DNA from: an uncultured Clostridium sp.
GTDB taxonomy: Bacteria > Bacillota > Clostridia > Lachnospirales > Anaerotignaceae
Length of the DNA stretch: 9,332 bases
NCBI GenBank assembly: GCA_947246775.1
Contig: CAMXTM010000064.1
Coordinates: 1-9,332, forward strand
Direction of reading: 5' to 3'
The position numbers and the translations under genes are program-made. Below the pieces are notes generated by a model, which saw nothing but the letters and a program-made list of their open reading frames with translations, was not told the origin of the DNA and ran no database searches. Every line of letters starts with the position of its first letter. Within the stretch, counting starts at the first letter, position 1. This document shows positions 1 to 7,518 of the stretch, in pieces.

Positions 1-1051
1 CCTTTGCTTCCTGTGGCAAATCTTTAAATGGTGTATCTAACGAAAATTGATATTTTTCCGAAAGTGCTTTAAAAAGTGTTCTAACCATACTATCTTTACT
101 ATTTCCTACAGATTGATAACCAGGTGCTACAATCGCTCCCTGCAATATACTCAAGTCTTGGTTTGGCACAATCAAATCTACATCAAACTTCATCTGCATA
201 CCTAATCCTGTACAAACTGGGCAAGCTCCTGCTGGATTATTAAACGAAAATAATCTTGGTTCTATTTCTGATAAATTGATTCCGCAATCAGGACAAGAAA
301 AATTTTGACTGAATACTAGCTCTTGTTCCCCTGTATTTACATCAACAATAATCAATCCCCCTGACAATGCTGAAACAGTTTCTAATGATTCTGTTAATCT
401 TTTTTGCATATCCTCTTTGACTACTAGTCTATCTACTACAATTTCAATATGATGTTTTTTATTTTTTTCTAGCTTAATTTCTTCTGATAATTCATATAAT
501 ATACCATCTATTCTTACTCTGACATATCCGCTTTTTTTAGCATCTTCTAATATTTTAATATGTTCACCTTTTCTACCTCTTACAACTGGTGCTAACAACT
601 GCAATTTAGAACGTTCAGGCAACGCCATAATTTGGTCAGCAATTTGGTCTATAGTTTGTTTTTTAATTTCTTTTCCACACTTTGGACAATGGGGAATACC
701 AATTCTAGCATAAAGTAATCTTAAGTAGTCATAAATTTCTGTCACTGTTCCTACTGTAGAACGTGGATTATGACTTGTCGTCTTTTGGTCAATCGATATT
801 GCTGGTGAAAGTCCCTCTATATATTCTACATCTGGTTTTTCCATCTGTCCTAAAAATTGCCTTGCATAAGATGACAACGATTCTACATATCTTCTTTGTC
901 CCTCTGCATAAATGGTATCAAAAGCTAATGATGACTTTCCTGAACCACTCACTCCTGTAAATACTACAAATTTATCTCTTGGTATTGTTAAATTGACATT
1001 TTTTAAATTATGTTCTTTTGCTCCTCTTATTACAATTTCATTTTTAGACAT
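1..1051 (-). CDS. uvrA: UvrA, excinuclease ABC subunit A (N-terminal 350 residues; cut by window edge)
   Basis: This is the damage-sensing ATPase of nucleotide excision repair. As a dimer it loads UvrB onto distorted DNA in the cytoplasm. The frame is open from an ATG at 1051 to position 1, giving 350 of the roughly 940 residues usual for the family, so the 3' part lies outside the window. Visible are the first Walker A (GVSGSGKS, residues 33-40), the following segment [16 protein letters not shown], a CPKC pair at 122-125, and the zinc-finger cysteines C253, C256, C277 and C280 around a conserved [14 protein letters not shown] stretch. The spacing matches the classical UvrA zinc module. A GGAG ribosome binding site sits 9 nt before the ATG, inside the 20-nt gap after the uvrB stop, so the gene is almost certainly co-transcribed with uvrB. 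No frameshift or missing key residue is seen in the visible part. Identification is very secure. Confidence 0.97.
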   Translation of the reverse strand, partial: MSKNEIVIRGAKEHNLKNVNLTIPRDKFVVFTGVSGSGKSSLAFDTIYAEGQRRYVESLSSYARQFLGQMEKPDVEYIEGLSPAISIDQKTTSHNPRSTVGTVTEIYDYLRLLYARIGIPHCPKCGKEIKKQTIDQIADQIMALPERSKLQLLAPVVRGRKGEHIKILEDAKKSGYVRVRIDGILYELSEEIKLEKNKKHHIEIVVDRLVVKEDMQKRLTESLETVSALSGGLIIVDVNTGEQELVFSQNFSCPDCGINLSEIEPRLFSFNNPAGACPVCTGLGMQMKFDVDLIVPNQDLSILQGAIVAPGYQSVGNSKDSMVRTLFKALSEKYQFSLDTPFKDLPQEAK

Positions 1052-1071
1052 ATTATTTTTCTCCTTTTCCA

Positions 1072-3057
1072 TTAGCCCTGTTCTATAGCCTTTTTTAATT
1101 CTGTTATTTTATCTCGCAACTCTGCTGCCCGTTCAAACTGCAAATCTGTTGCTGCTCTTTTCATCTCTTTATCTAATTTTTGTATCTCTTTTTTCAGTTC
1201 TTCTATACTCATAGATTCTGGGTCTTTATCAAATCCAAATTTATTCTTTTCTTCTACTGCTTTTGTAGCCTGTATAATATCATACACTTTTTTCTCTATT
1301 GTCTTTGGTATAATGCCATGTTCTTCATTATATTGTTGCTGTATTTTTCTTCTTCTCTCTGTTTCTGTAACAGCTTTCCTCATACTCTCTGTTATCACAT
1401 CTGCATATAATATGACTCTACCCTCTGCATTTCTTGCAGCTCGTCCTATTGTTTGTATCAATGATGTTTCAGAACGCAAAAATCCCTCTTTATCTGCATC
1501 TAATATTGCTACAAGCGACACTTCTGGTATATCAAGTCCTTCTCTCAACAAATTGATTCCAACCAGTACATCAAATTCATTCATTCTCAAATCTCTTATA
1601 ATTTCCAATCTTTCCAGTGTATCAATATCAGAATGTAAATACCTTACTCTAATATCTGCTTCTTTTAAATAGTCTGTTAACCGTTCTGCCATTTTTTTCG
1701 TTAATGTAGTAATCAGCACTTTTTGATTTTTTACTATCGTTTTTTGTACTTCCACTATCAAATCGTCTATTTGCCCCTCTACGGGCTTTATTACTACTTC
1801 TGGGTCTAATAGCCCTGTTGGTCTAATTAATTGCTCTGCTGTCTGTTGTGAGTGCTTCTTTTCATATACAGAGGGTGTTGCAGACACAAAAAGAATTTGA
1901 TTGATATGATTTTCAAATTCCTCAAAACGCAAAGGTCTATTATCTAATGCAGACGGCAAACGAAATCCATACTCTACTAAGGTCGTTTTTCTTGACTTAT
2001 CTCCCTCATACATTCCTCTAATTTGTGGTATAGACACATGGGATTCATCTGCTATAATCAAAAAATCATTATCAAAAAAGTCTATCAAAGTATTTGGTGT
2101 CGCTCCTGCTTCTCTCAATGACAAATGTCTTGAATAATTTTCTATTCCAGAACAAAATCCCATTTCTTTCATCATCTCAACATCATAATGTGTTCTTTCC
2201 TGCAAACGCTGTGTCTCTAACAGTTTATGCTGTCTTTTTAACTGCTCTAATCTTTGTTCCAACTCTTGTTCTATCCTCGCTATCGCAATTTCTAGTTTAT
2301 CCGCAGGTGTTACATAGTGCGATGCAGGAAATATCGCAACATGACTTCTTGTTCCCAATATTTTGCCCGTTAACACATCAATTTCTGTAATCCTATCTAT
2401 TTCATCTCCAAAAAATTCTACTCTGATTGCACGCTCACTACTCGCTACAGGAAATATTTCTACTACATCTCCTCTAACTCGAAACGTTCCTCTCTCAAAA
2501 CTAACATCATTTCGATTATACTGCATCTCTATTAGCTTTTTTAATACATCATCTCTATCTTTTATCATACCAGGTCGGAGTGAAAGCATCATTTCTTTAT
2601 AGCTTTCAGGGTCACCTAAACCATAAATACAAGACACACTTGCTACAATCAATACATCTTTTCTTTCCAATAATGCTGCTGTGGCAGAATGGCGCAGTTT
2701 ATCAATTTCATCATTGATAGCAGAATCTTTTTCAATATAAGTATCTGTACTTGGTACATATGCTTCTGGCTGATAATAGTCATAATAACTAACAAAATAT
2801 TCTACTGCATTATTAGGAAATAACTCCTTAAATTCACTATAGAGTTGCGCAGCTAATGTTTTATTATGTGCAATGACAAGTGTTGGCTTTTGTAATCGTT
2901 CAATTATATTTGCCATAGTAAATGTTTTTCCAGAACCCGTTACTCCCAACAATGTCTGATATTTCAGCCCTTTTTGAAATCCTTCTACTAACTTTTCTAT
3001 TGCTTGAGGTTGGTCACCTGTTGGTTTATATTTTGATTCTATTTGAAATTTTTCCAT
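1072..3057 (-). CDS. uvrB: UvrB, excinuclease ABC subunit B
   Basis: UvrB is the damage-verification helicase-like subunit. It receives DNA from UvrA, inserts a beta-hairpin between the strands and then recruits UvrC for incision. The 661 residues match the usual family length. Walker A is GVTGSGKT at 38-45. The tyrosine-rich beta-hairpin region ([20 protein letters not shown]) starts near residue 88. An ADESH Walker B-type motif lies near the middle, helicase motif VI appears as QTIGRAARN, and the C-terminal UVR coiled-coil motif that contacts UvrC occupies about 620-657. The ATG at 3057 is preceded by GGGAGG with an 8-nt spacer, which settles the start. The gene is first in a uvrB-uvrA unit, 219 nt downstream of rnc and separated from it by a terminator, so it needs its own promoter. 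In Bacillus uvrB is in the LexA regulon; a candidate box is described separately. Confidence 0.98.
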   Translation of the reverse strand: MEKFQIESKYKPTGDQPQAIEKLVEGFQKGLKYQTLLGVTGSGKTFTMANIIERLQKPTLVIAHNKTLAAQLYSEFKELFPNNAVEYFVSYYDYYQPEAYVPSTDTYIEKDSAINDEIDKLRHSATAALLERKDVLIVASVSCIYGLGDPESYKEMMLSLRPGMIKDRDDVLKKLIEMQYNRNDVSFERGTFRVRGDVVEIFPVASSERAIRVEFFGDEIDRITEIDVLTGKILGTRSHVAIFPASHYVTPADKLEIAIARIEQELEQRLEQLKRQHKLLETQRLQERTHYDVEMMKEMGFCSGIENYSRHLSLREAGATPNTLIDFFDNDFLIIADESHVSIPQIRGMYEGDKSRKTTLVEYGFRLPSALDNRPLRFEEFENHINQILFVSATPSVYEKKHSQQTAEQLIRPTGLLDPEVVIKPVEGQIDDLIVEVQKTIVKNQKVLITTLTKKMAERLTDYLKEADIRVRYLHSDIDTLERLEIIRDLRMNEFDVLVGINLLREGLDIPEVSLVAILDADKEGFLRSETSLIQTIGRAARNAEGRVILYADVITESMRKAVTETERRRKIQQQYNEEHGIIPKTIEKKVYDIIQATKAVEEKNKFGFDKDPESMSIEELKKEIQKLDKEMKRAATDLQFERAAELRDKITELKKAIEQG

Positions 3058-3147
3058 ATCACTCGCCTCCCAAAAATTACAATCGTATTAGAAACATTTT
3101 TCATCAATCCATTAGTTAATTTTGTTCACATCATTTTTCTTATTACT

Positions 3148-3174
3148 TATGTGTGTGTTATTTTATCACACATA
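3148..3174. repeat. Perfect 8-bp inverted repeat upstream of uvrB
   Basis: TATGTGTG at 3148-3155 and CACACATA at 3167-3174 are exact reverse complements separated by 11 nt. A shifted pairing (TGTGTG with CACACA, 9-nt spacer) is also possible. The repeat covers the best -10-like hexamer for uvrB (TAAAAT on the minus strand, 3160-3165), so a role as operator is plausible. No regulator is recognised from the sequence, and it is not a good match to CRP, Rex or LexA sites. Confidence 0.5.
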
Positions 3175-3188
3175 CACCAAAAAGTACA
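3160..3188 (-). promoter_or_regulatory. Possible uvrB-uvrA promoter (weak match)
   Basis: On the minus strand TGTACT (3183-3188, 3 of 6 to the -35 consensus) is followed after 17 nt by TAAAAT (3160-3165, 5 of 6 to TATAAT). A promoter somewhere in 3058-3210 is required because an intrinsic terminator closes the rnc transcript. This is the best pair I see, but the -35 is poor and the region is AT-rich, so the exact choice is uncertain. Confidence 0.4.
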
Positions 3189-3195
3189 CAAAAAT

Positions 3196-3209
3196 AGAAC
3201 AAATATTCT
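3196..3209. promoter_or_regulatory. Candidate LexA (SOS) box upstream of uvrB
   Basis: AGAACAAATATTCT differs by one base from the Firmicute LexA/DinR core GAAC-N4-GTTC (here GAAC-AAAT-ATTC). It lies about 140 nt before the uvrB start and just upstream of the weak promoter hexamers. uvrB is a classical LexA target, which raises the prior, but a one-mismatch 8-base core is not rare in AT-rich DNA. Confidence 0.4.
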
Positions 3210-3210
3210 T

Positions 3211-3257
3211 ATTTTTTAAAAAACAAAAGGCTCAATATAAAACTATATTGAACCTTT
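3211..3257 (-). terminator. Intrinsic terminator of the acpP-rnc transcript
   Basis: About 20 nt after the rnc stop the minus-strand RNA can form a 14-bp stem (arms 3244-3257 and 3226-3239, loop GUUU) followed by UGUUUUUU. One pair is a G-U wobble in the minus-strand RNA but a C-A mismatch on the plus strand. That points to minus-strand function, terminating rnc and insulating uvrB. Confidence 0.85.
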
Positions 3258-3276
3258 CTTGAATCTTTCACTATTA

Positions 3277-3978
3277 CTAAAAATACGCTTTCATCTTTTT
3301 TAGTGCATCTTGTGCTGCCGCTTGTTCTGCCTCTTTTTTACTCTTTCCAGAACCTTTTCCTAATATCCTATTCATATGATGTACCTCTGCCACAAACGAT
3401 TTACTATGGTCTGGACCTGTTTCCCCTACTATAACATACTGTATAGGATATTTACTTTCCTTTTGTATTACTTCCTGCAAATGTGTTTTACAATCTTTCA
3501 TTTTAAAGCTATTTTTTGTTTCTTGTATCTCTTTTTCCATAAAACTTAGAATATACTTTGTCACACTTTCCATACCGCCATCTATACAAATTGCCCCTAT
3601 GACAGCCTCGAAAGTATCCGCCAGTATGGAATCTCTATTCCTTCCTCCTGTGCTTTCCTCTCCTCTGCCCAAAAAAAGATATGTTCCAAGCTCCAATTGT
3701 CTTGCTAATTTTGCCAGAGAACCCTCACACACAACGCTTGCTCTCAGCTTTGTCAATTCTCCCTCTGGCATTTCGGGATACATACGATACATATACTCAC
3801 TGACTACCATGTCTAATACAGCATCTCCTAAAAATTCTAAACGCTCATTATTTTCATGATTTCCTTTCTTTTTTTCATTCGCAAAAGAACTATGAGTAAA
3901 TGCTAACAGTAATATCCCTTCGTCTGAAAATGTATAACCTATTTTTTTCTCAAAATCGTCTAATTGTTGTATGTCCAT
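3277..3978 (-). CDS. rnc: Ribonuclease III
   Basis: RNase III is the double-strand-specific endoribonuclease that processes the rRNA precursor and regulates mRNAs. The 233 residues are typical. The signature NERLEFLGDAVLD is at 44-56 and supplies the acidic residues E45, E48 and D52. D121 and E124 (in LADTFEAVIGAI) complete the metal-binding catalytic set. The C-terminal third holds a double-stranded RNA-binding domain ending in the conserved GKSKKEAEQAAAQDAL helix. The ATG at 3978 is one base after the acpP stop, and its GGAG ribosome binding site lies inside the acpP 3' end, so translation is likely coupled to acpP. In many Clostridia smc follows rnc; here a terminator and then uvrB follow instead. 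No anomalies are seen in the protein. Confidence 0.97.
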   Translation of the reverse strand: MDIQQLDDFEKKIGYTFSDEGILLLAFTHSSFANEKKKGNHENNERLEFLGDAVLDMVVSEYMYRMYPEMPEGELTKLRASVVCEGSLAKLARQLELGTYLFLGRGEESTGGRNRDSILADTFEAVIGAICIDGGMESVTKYILSFMEKEIQETKNSFKMKDCKTHLQEVIQKESKYPIQYVIVGETGPDHSKSFVAEVHHMNRILGKGSGKSKKEAEQAAAQDALKKMKAYF

Positions 3979-3979
3979 A

Positions 3980-4210
3980 TTATTTCTCCACTGCCGCTTT
4001 GATGTATTCTATTGCATCTCCTACGGTTTTTAATTTTTCTGCTTCCTCGTTGTCAAATTCAATCTCAAATTCTTCCTCCAATGCTGAAATGATTTGGAAT
4101 AAATCAAGAGAATCTGCCCCTAAATCCGCTAATACAGTATCCTCATCTAATTCTGTTGCAGAAATGCCTAGTTGTTCTCCAATGATTTCTATTACCTTGG
4201 ATTCTTCCAT
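3980..4210 (-). CDS. acpP: Acyl carrier protein
   Basis: This small acidic cytoplasmic protein carries the growing fatty acid on a phosphopantetheine arm. The arm attaches to S34 in the GADSLD motif (31-36), followed by the acidic helix II (LEEEFEIEF) that docks partner enzymes. The length of 76 residues is standard. The ATG at 4210 has GGGAGG 8 nt upstream. The gene sits between plsX, whose enzyme uses acyl-ACP as substrate, and rnc, which overlaps it functionally (1-nt gap). Fatty acid elongation genes such as fabH, fabD and fabF are not next to it in this window. It has its own promoter and a long leader. Confidence 0.97.
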   Translation of the reverse strand: MEESKVIEIIGEQLGISATELDEDTVLADLGADSLDLFQIISALEEEFEIEFDNEEAEKLKTVGDAIEYIKAAVEK

Positions 4211-4230
4211 AAAAATTACCTCCCAAATGA

Positions 4231-4272
4231 TAGAAAACAGTTTTCTATTTTTTATTTTTTTATTTTTTATGT
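4231..4272 (+). repeat. Hairpin with oligo-T tract in the acpP leader, terminator-like on the plus strand
   Basis: TAGAAAA and TTTTCTA (4231-4237 and 4241-4247) form a 7-bp perfect inverted repeat with a 3-nt loop. On the plus strand it is followed by a T-rich tract to about 4269, the layout of an intrinsic terminator. On the minus strand, which is the coding sense, the same hairpin lies directly before the acpP ribosome binding site, preceded by an A-rich tract. The stem is nearly all A-T, so stability is low. No plus-strand gene explains it. It could stop antisense transcription or affect acpP mRNA translation or stability. Confidence 0.4.
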
Positions 4273-4337
4273 CACAAGTCTATTACTACACTAGCAAATA
4301 TATACCACTTTATTGATAGTATACACAGACTTATGCG

Positions 4338-4378
4338 ATACACCAAATACATCTATATTAATGTATGTATGGTGCTAT
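4338..4378 (-). other. Imperfect stem-loop at the predicted 5' end of the acpP mRNA
   Basis: Paired segments are ATA/TAT, CACCA/TGGTG and ATACAT/ATGTAT, about 14 bp in total, interrupted by small bulges, with an 8-nt loop at 4353-4360. It begins at the expected transcription start of the promoter at 4386-4414, so it would be the 5'-terminal hairpin of the acpP-rnc transcript. A stabilising or regulatory role is inference. Confidence 0.4.
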
Positions 4379-4385
4379 TTTTTAT

Positions 4386-4414
4386 AATATACTCCAAAAC
4401 AATCATTTTGTCAG
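4386..4414 (-). promoter_or_regulatory. Sigma-A-type promoter for acpP-rnc
   Basis: On the minus strand CTGACA (4409-4414) and TATATT (4386-4391) each match the consensus in 5 of 6 bases and are separated by exactly 17 nt. Start of transcription would be near 4379, giving a leader of about 170 nt before the acpP ATG. It lies just after the plsX stop, so acpP and rnc can be expressed apart from the upstream genes. No convincing FapR or FabT operator is seen next to it. Confidence 0.7.
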
Positions 4415-4449
4415 CATTAATTTGATAAAATTACTATAAATTCAAAAAT

Positions 4450-5439
4450 TTATATCTTTTCTCCTATTTTTGAAACAATATCCGCTTCCGCAAACAGCAC
4501 ACATTGCTTTATCGCATTTTTAATCGCTTTTGCATTAGAACTACCATGCGCTTTTACTACAAGTGATTTTAATCCCAAAAATGGTGCGCCCCCTACTTCA
4601 TCTGCATCTAATTTCTTTTTAATATTTCCCAACGGTTTTTTCAGTGCAGCCGCAGCAAGTTTATAATGTCCCACTGTGATTTCTTCTTTTATAATGCCCA
4701 AAAGTGCCATACTCAATCCCTCTGACAACTTCAATATTGTATTTCCTACAAAACCATCACACACAACAATATCTGCTTGTCCAAAAGGAATTTCCCTTGG
4801 CTCTATATTTCCTATAAAATTAATATCACTTTGCTCCAGCAACTCATATGCTTCTTTTGTTAGTGCATTTCCTTTTTCCTTTTCTGCTCCTATATTGACG
4901 ATTGCTACTTTGGGATTTTTAATATCAAACATATTTTCTACATAGATAGAACTCATTTTTGCAAACTGTTCCAAATATTTTGCTTTACAATCTACATTTG
5001 CTCCACTATCTACCAAAAATGTAAAGCCTTTTTTTGTAGGCAAACAAGTCCCCAATACAGGACGCTCTACCCCTTTTATCCGCCCTACAATAAACAATGC
5101 ACCTGTAAGCAATGCACCTGTACTGCCTGCCGAAACAAATGCATCTGCTTTACTTTCTTTTACCAAATTTAATCCTACTACCATGGAAGAATCTTTTTTA
5201 CTTCTAATTGCTTTTGTAGGTGATTCCTCTGTAGTAATTACTTCTGTCGCTTCTACAATATCTATTTTACTTTTATCATAACTATATTTTGCTAATTCCG
5301 CTTCTATGACCTGTTTTTGTCCTACCAGTACAACATGTGCATTTATCTCATTTACACTATCTACAGCGCCTTTTACTATCTCTACTGGTGCATTATCTCC
5401 GCCCATAGCATCTACTGCAATTTTAATATGATTTTGCAA
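4450..5439 (-). CDS. plsX: PlsX, phosphate acyltransferase (acyl-ACP to acyl-phosphate)
   Basis: PlsX converts acyl-ACP and phosphate to acyl-phosphate, the donor used by the membrane enzyme PlsY to start phospholipid synthesis. It is a peripheral membrane protein. The 329-residue length fits. Family segments visible are KIAVDAMGGDNAP (6-18), AGSTGALLTGA near 104, a GAEKEKGN stretch near 184, and IVVCDGFVGNTILKLSEG in the C-terminal half. The start is TTG at 5439, chosen because GAGGTG lies 7 nt upstream and no in-frame ATG or GTG lies between it and the conserved AVDAMGG segment (the next ATG is codon 12 within the motif). It follows rpmF by 79 nt, with a hairpin in the gap, and precedes acpP, the carrier of its substrate. 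The yceD-rpmF-plsX order is widely conserved. Confidence 0.96.
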   Translation of the reverse strand: MQNHIKIAVDAMGGDNAPVEIVKGAVDSVNEINAHVVLVGQKQVIEAELAKYSYDKSKIDIVEATEVITTEESPTKAIRSKKDSSMVVGLNLVKESKADAFVSAGSTGALLTGALFIVGRIKGVERPVLGTCLPTKKGFTFLVDSGANVDCKAKYLEQFAKMSSIYVENMFDIKNPKVAIVNIGAEKEKGNALTKEAYELLEQSDINFIGNIEPREIPFGQADIVVCDGFVGNTILKLSEGLSMALLGIIKEEITVGHYKLAAAALKKPLGNIKKKLDADEVGGAPFLGLKSLVVKAHGSSNAKAIKNAIKQCVLFAEADIVSKIGEKI

Positions 5440-5446
5440 AAAAATT

Positions 5447-5452
5447 CACCTC
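5447..5452 (-). promoter_or_regulatory. Ribosome binding site that fixes the TTG start of plsX
   Basis: GAGGTG on the minus strand ends 7 nt before the TTG at 5439. An ATG a few bases upstream (in AAATGAGG) runs into TGA after one codon, so it cannot start plsX. Confidence 0.75.
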
Positions 5453-5454
5453 AT

Positions 5455-5492
5455 TTATATAAAACACAAAAGACAGCAATATCGCTGTCTTT
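5455..5492 (-). terminator. Hairpin between rpmF and plsX; possible partial terminator or processing site
   Basis: AAAGACAGC and GCTGTCTTT (5484-5492 and 5468-5476 or 5477 in plus coordinates) form a 9-bp stem with a 6-nt loop. In the minus-strand RNA it is followed by a broken U tract (UUUUGUGUUUUAUAU). It lies between two genes of one conserved cluster, so it may reduce plsX expression relative to rpmF or be an RNA processing site rather than a full stop. Confidence 0.55.
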
Positions 5493-5521
5493 CGTTATTA
5501 TTTCATCATCTTTCGTTATTA
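5488..5521. repeat. Perfect 13-nt direct repeat (21-nt period) at the rpmF stop
   Basis: TCTTTCGTTATTA occurs at 5488-5500 and again at 5509-5521. The second copy includes the rpmF stop codon, and the first overlaps one arm of the rpmF-plsX hairpin. The arrangement suggests a small tandem duplication of the gene end. It also gives rpmF two adjacent stop codons (TAATAA). Confidence 0.7.
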
Positions 5522-5698
5522 GTCTACACTAATAACAGTCTTTTTGTTATAAGAACCACAAGCCTTACAAGCACGGTGAGGTACCATCAATTCACCACAT
5601 TTACTGCATTTTACTAAATTTGGTGTTGCAATTTTCCATGATTGGGCTTTTCTTTTATCCCTTTTTGATTTAGATACTCGTCCTTTTGGTACAGCCAT
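5519..5698 (-). CDS. rpmF: Ribosomal protein L32 (zinc-ribbon form)
   Basis: L32 (bL32) is a small protein of the large ribosomal subunit. The 59-residue product begins MAVPKGRVSKSKRDKRKAQ, the basic N-terminus typical of L32. It has four cysteines in CSKC (31-34) and CKAC (44-47), the zinc-binding version. The ATG at 5698 is 2 nt after the yceD stop, and an AGGAGGTG ribosome binding site lies within the yceD 3' end, so translation is probably coupled. Presence of all four cysteines means this is the C+ paralogue; whether a cysteine-free zinc-independent copy exists elsewhere cannot be seen here. Very secure despite the small size. Confidence 0.97.
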   Translation of the reverse strand: MAVPKGRVSKSKRDKRKAQSWKIATPNLVKCSKCGELMVPHRACKACGSYNKKTVISVD

Positions 5699-5700
5699 TT

Positions 5701-6222
5701 CTACACCTCCTCATCATCAACAAGAAAAAGCGTACGCAAACTTTCTAGTCTAGGGTCAAACTCTGTATGGTCACAGTTACATTCTCCCTGATTTAAGTTT
5801 TTACCGCATTTTGTACACAATCCTTTACAGTCGTCTTTACAAACAACTTTCATGGGCAAACTTTCCAATATACTCCTCTGTATCACATCAGTGAAATCAA
5901 TTTGATCATCACAAAAAGTTTCCGCTTCTTTTTCATTTTCTCGCTCTATACTGCCTGCTTGATAAAACATTTCGTTTACATTAAATTGAATTGGTACTTT
6001 TACTGTCTCCAAGCAGCGGCTACACAAAAATTCTGCTTCTGTATTTCCTTCTGCTTCAAACAGGATTCCCTTTTTGGTATTTGTTAAAATACCTTTTACC
6101 TCAACAGGCTCTGAAAAACACACAACGTCAGGATAACCTGTAGTATTTTCTATCTTTTCAGAAAAAGACACTTCCATGCTTTCGCCTATTTTGCCTATTA
6201 TCTGAGAAATAGTCAGTATCAC
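5701..6222 (-). CDS. yceD: YceD family protein (DUF177), large-subunit biogenesis/23S rRNA-linked
   Basis: The protein belongs to the YceD/DUF177 family, which is almost always encoded next to rpmF and is linked in the literature to 23S rRNA accumulation; the molecular activity is not settled. The 173 residues fit. A CSRC pair is at 67-70. A cysteine-rich C-terminal part has C128, C132, C136, C139, C148 and C150, including the family pattern GLCxxCGxNLN, followed by the conserved DPRLESLRTL segment. The start is GTG at 6222, supported by GGGGTG 6 nt upstream and by alignment of the N-terminal xLTISQI segment with the family. The next in-frame ATG would remove 15 residues. It is the first gene after the perfect promoter at 6252-6280, with a leader of only about 24 nt, and it abuts rpmF. 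Confidence 0.93.
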   Translation of the reverse strand: MILTISQIIGKIGESMEVSFSEKIENTTGYPDVVCFSEPVEVKGILTNTKKGILFEAEGNTEAEFLCSRCLETVKVPIQFNVNEMFYQAGSIERENEKEAETFCDDQIDFTDVIQRSILESLPMKVVCKDDCKGLCTKCGKNLNQGECNCDHTEFDPRLESLRTLFLVDDEEV

Positions 6223-6251
6223 TCACATCACCCCATAGTCGTACCTAAAGT

Positions 6252-6280
6252 ATTATACAAAAAGGCATATTATTTGTCAA
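6252..6280 (-). promoter_or_regulatory. Perfect-consensus sigma-A promoter for yceD-rpmF-plsX
   Basis: On the minus strand TTGACA (6275-6280) and TATAAT (6252-6257) are both exact consensus hexamers with a 17-nt spacer. The -35 lies in the Leu-Asp-Lys codons at the end of ackA, so it is embedded in coding sequence. Expected start is the A near 6246, 24 nt before the yceD GTG. An exact match at both boxes with optimal spacing is rare by chance and suggests strong constitutive, ribosome-level expression. Confidence 0.9.
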
Positions 6281-7466
6281 GCAACTCTTTTGTATCTCTT
6301 GCAATCATCAATTCTTCATTTGTTGGTATCACAAGCACTCTAATACGAGAATCTGGTGCAGAAATTTCAATTGCTTTACCTCTTAAACTATTATTGTAGG
6401 AATCAATATGAACGCCTAAGAATGACAAGTAGTCACAAATCAAACGTCTGATAGAACCAGAGTTTTCTCCTAATCCTGCTGTAAATACAATCGCATCTAC
6501 ACCATTCATAGCTGCTGCATATTCACCAATATATTTTGCTACACGATAAGCAAATATATCTAATGCTGCTTCTGCTCTTACATTTCCCTCATCTCTTGCG
6601 CCCTCAATATCTCTAAAGTCACTAGAAACACCAGAAATACCAAGTACACCAGATTTTTTATTTAATATATTATCCATTTCTGCTGGTGTTAAATTCTCTT
6701 TTTCCATCAAAAATGTAATTACTGCTGCGTCTACGTCGCCTGCACGTGTTCCCATTACAAGTCCCTCTAATGGTGTAAAGCCCATAGATGTATCAATAGA
6801 TTTTCCATTTCTTACTGCACAAATGCTACCACCATTTCCTAAGTGGCAAGTAATAATCTTTGATTCTTCGATTGGTCTATTTATCATATTTGCTGCTTCT
6901 TGTGCTACAAATTTATGGCTTGTACCATGGAAACCATATCTTCTAATTTTATATTTTTCATAGTATTCATATGGCAATGCATACAAAAATGCTCTCTCTG
7001 GCATTGTCTGATGGAATGCTGTATCAAATACTGCTACCTGTGGCACACCTGGCATAATTTTCTCACAAGCGTCAATACCGATTAAATTTGCTGGATTATG
7101 AAGTGGTGCTAATTCACAGCATTTTTGTATTGCTTGTTTTACTTCTGGTGTAATGATAACGGATTTTGCAAAATACTCTCCACCATGTACCACTCTATGT
7201 CCTACTGCGTTAATCTCTTTGACATTAGATACTACACCATGACTTGCATCTAAAAGTGCGTCAATTACCATTTTTACTGCTACTGTATGGTCTTCCATAT
7301 AGTCATTAAATATTACATCATCTTTTCCTGCTGGCTGATGTTTTAATTTTGAACCCTCAATACCAATTCTTTCACAAAGACCTTTTGCCAAAACAGCTTC
7401 TGTATCACTATCAATTAACTGATATTTTAATGAGGAACTACCACAGTTTAAAACAAGTATTTTCAT
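6270..7466 (-). CDS. ackA: Acetate kinase
   Basis: AckA transfers phosphate between acetyl-phosphate and ADP, giving acetate and ATP in fermentation, or the reverse. It has 398 residues, the usual length. The catalytic and substrate residues known from the Methanosarcina enzyme are all at the same numbers: N7, R91 (in HRVVHGG), D148, H180 (in YGFHGTSH), R241 and E384. The nucleotide-binding LGNGGS and TAGLGENS segments are also present. The ATG at 7466 has GGAGAG 8 nt upstream. The gene follows pta by 52 nt with no terminator between, so the two form an operon. Its last codons carry the -35 box of the next promoter. No transcription terminator is seen after it, so read-through into yceD is likely. 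Confidence 0.98.
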   Translation of the reverse strand: MKILVLNCGSSSLKYQLIDSDTEAVLAKGLCERIGIEGSKLKHQPAGKDDVIFNDYMEDHTVAVKMVIDALLDASHGVVSNVKEINAVGHRVVHGGEYFAKSVIITPEVKQAIQKCCELAPLHNPANLIGIDACEKIMPGVPQVAVFDTAFHQTMPERAFLYALPYEYYEKYKIRRYGFHGTSHKFVAQEAANMINRPIEESKIITCHLGNGGSICAVRNGKSIDTSMGFTPLEGLVMGTRAGDVDAAVITFLMEKENLTPAEMDNILNKKSGVLGISGVSSDFRDIEGARDEGNVRAEAALDIFAYRVAKYIGEYAAAMNGVDAIVFTAGLGENSGSIRRLICDYLSFLGVHIDSYNNSLRGKAIEISAPDSRIRVLVIPTNEELMIARDTKELLDK

Positions 7467-7518
7467 TATTTTTTCTCTCCTTCAATACATTACAACTCTA
7501 TCTACCCTTTACCTTTTT

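Noticed and set aside
763..960. Plus-strand frames inside uvrA, uvrB, rnc, plsX, yceD, ackA and pta (for example 763-960, 1313-1672, 3900-4316, 7349-7672).
   Set aside because: They lie antisense to well-identified genes, have no family features or ribosome binding sites, and are shadows of the coding strand.
4272..4352. A 26-codon minus-strand frame in the acpP leader starting at ATG 4352, encoding a hydrophobic peptide.
   Set aside because: There is no ribosome binding site before the ATG, and such short hydrophobic frames are expected by chance in AT-rich DNA.
4411..4440. ATTTGATAAAAT sequence next to the acpP promoter as a FabT- or FapR-type operator.
   Set aside because: Only a half-site resemblance is present and the symmetric partner is missing.
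4441..4474. 9-bp perfect inverted repeat TTCAAAAAT/ATTTTTGAA overlapping the plsX stop, a possible plsX terminator.
   Set aside because: It has a 16-nt loop, almost no G-C pairs and no U tract after it on the minus strand.
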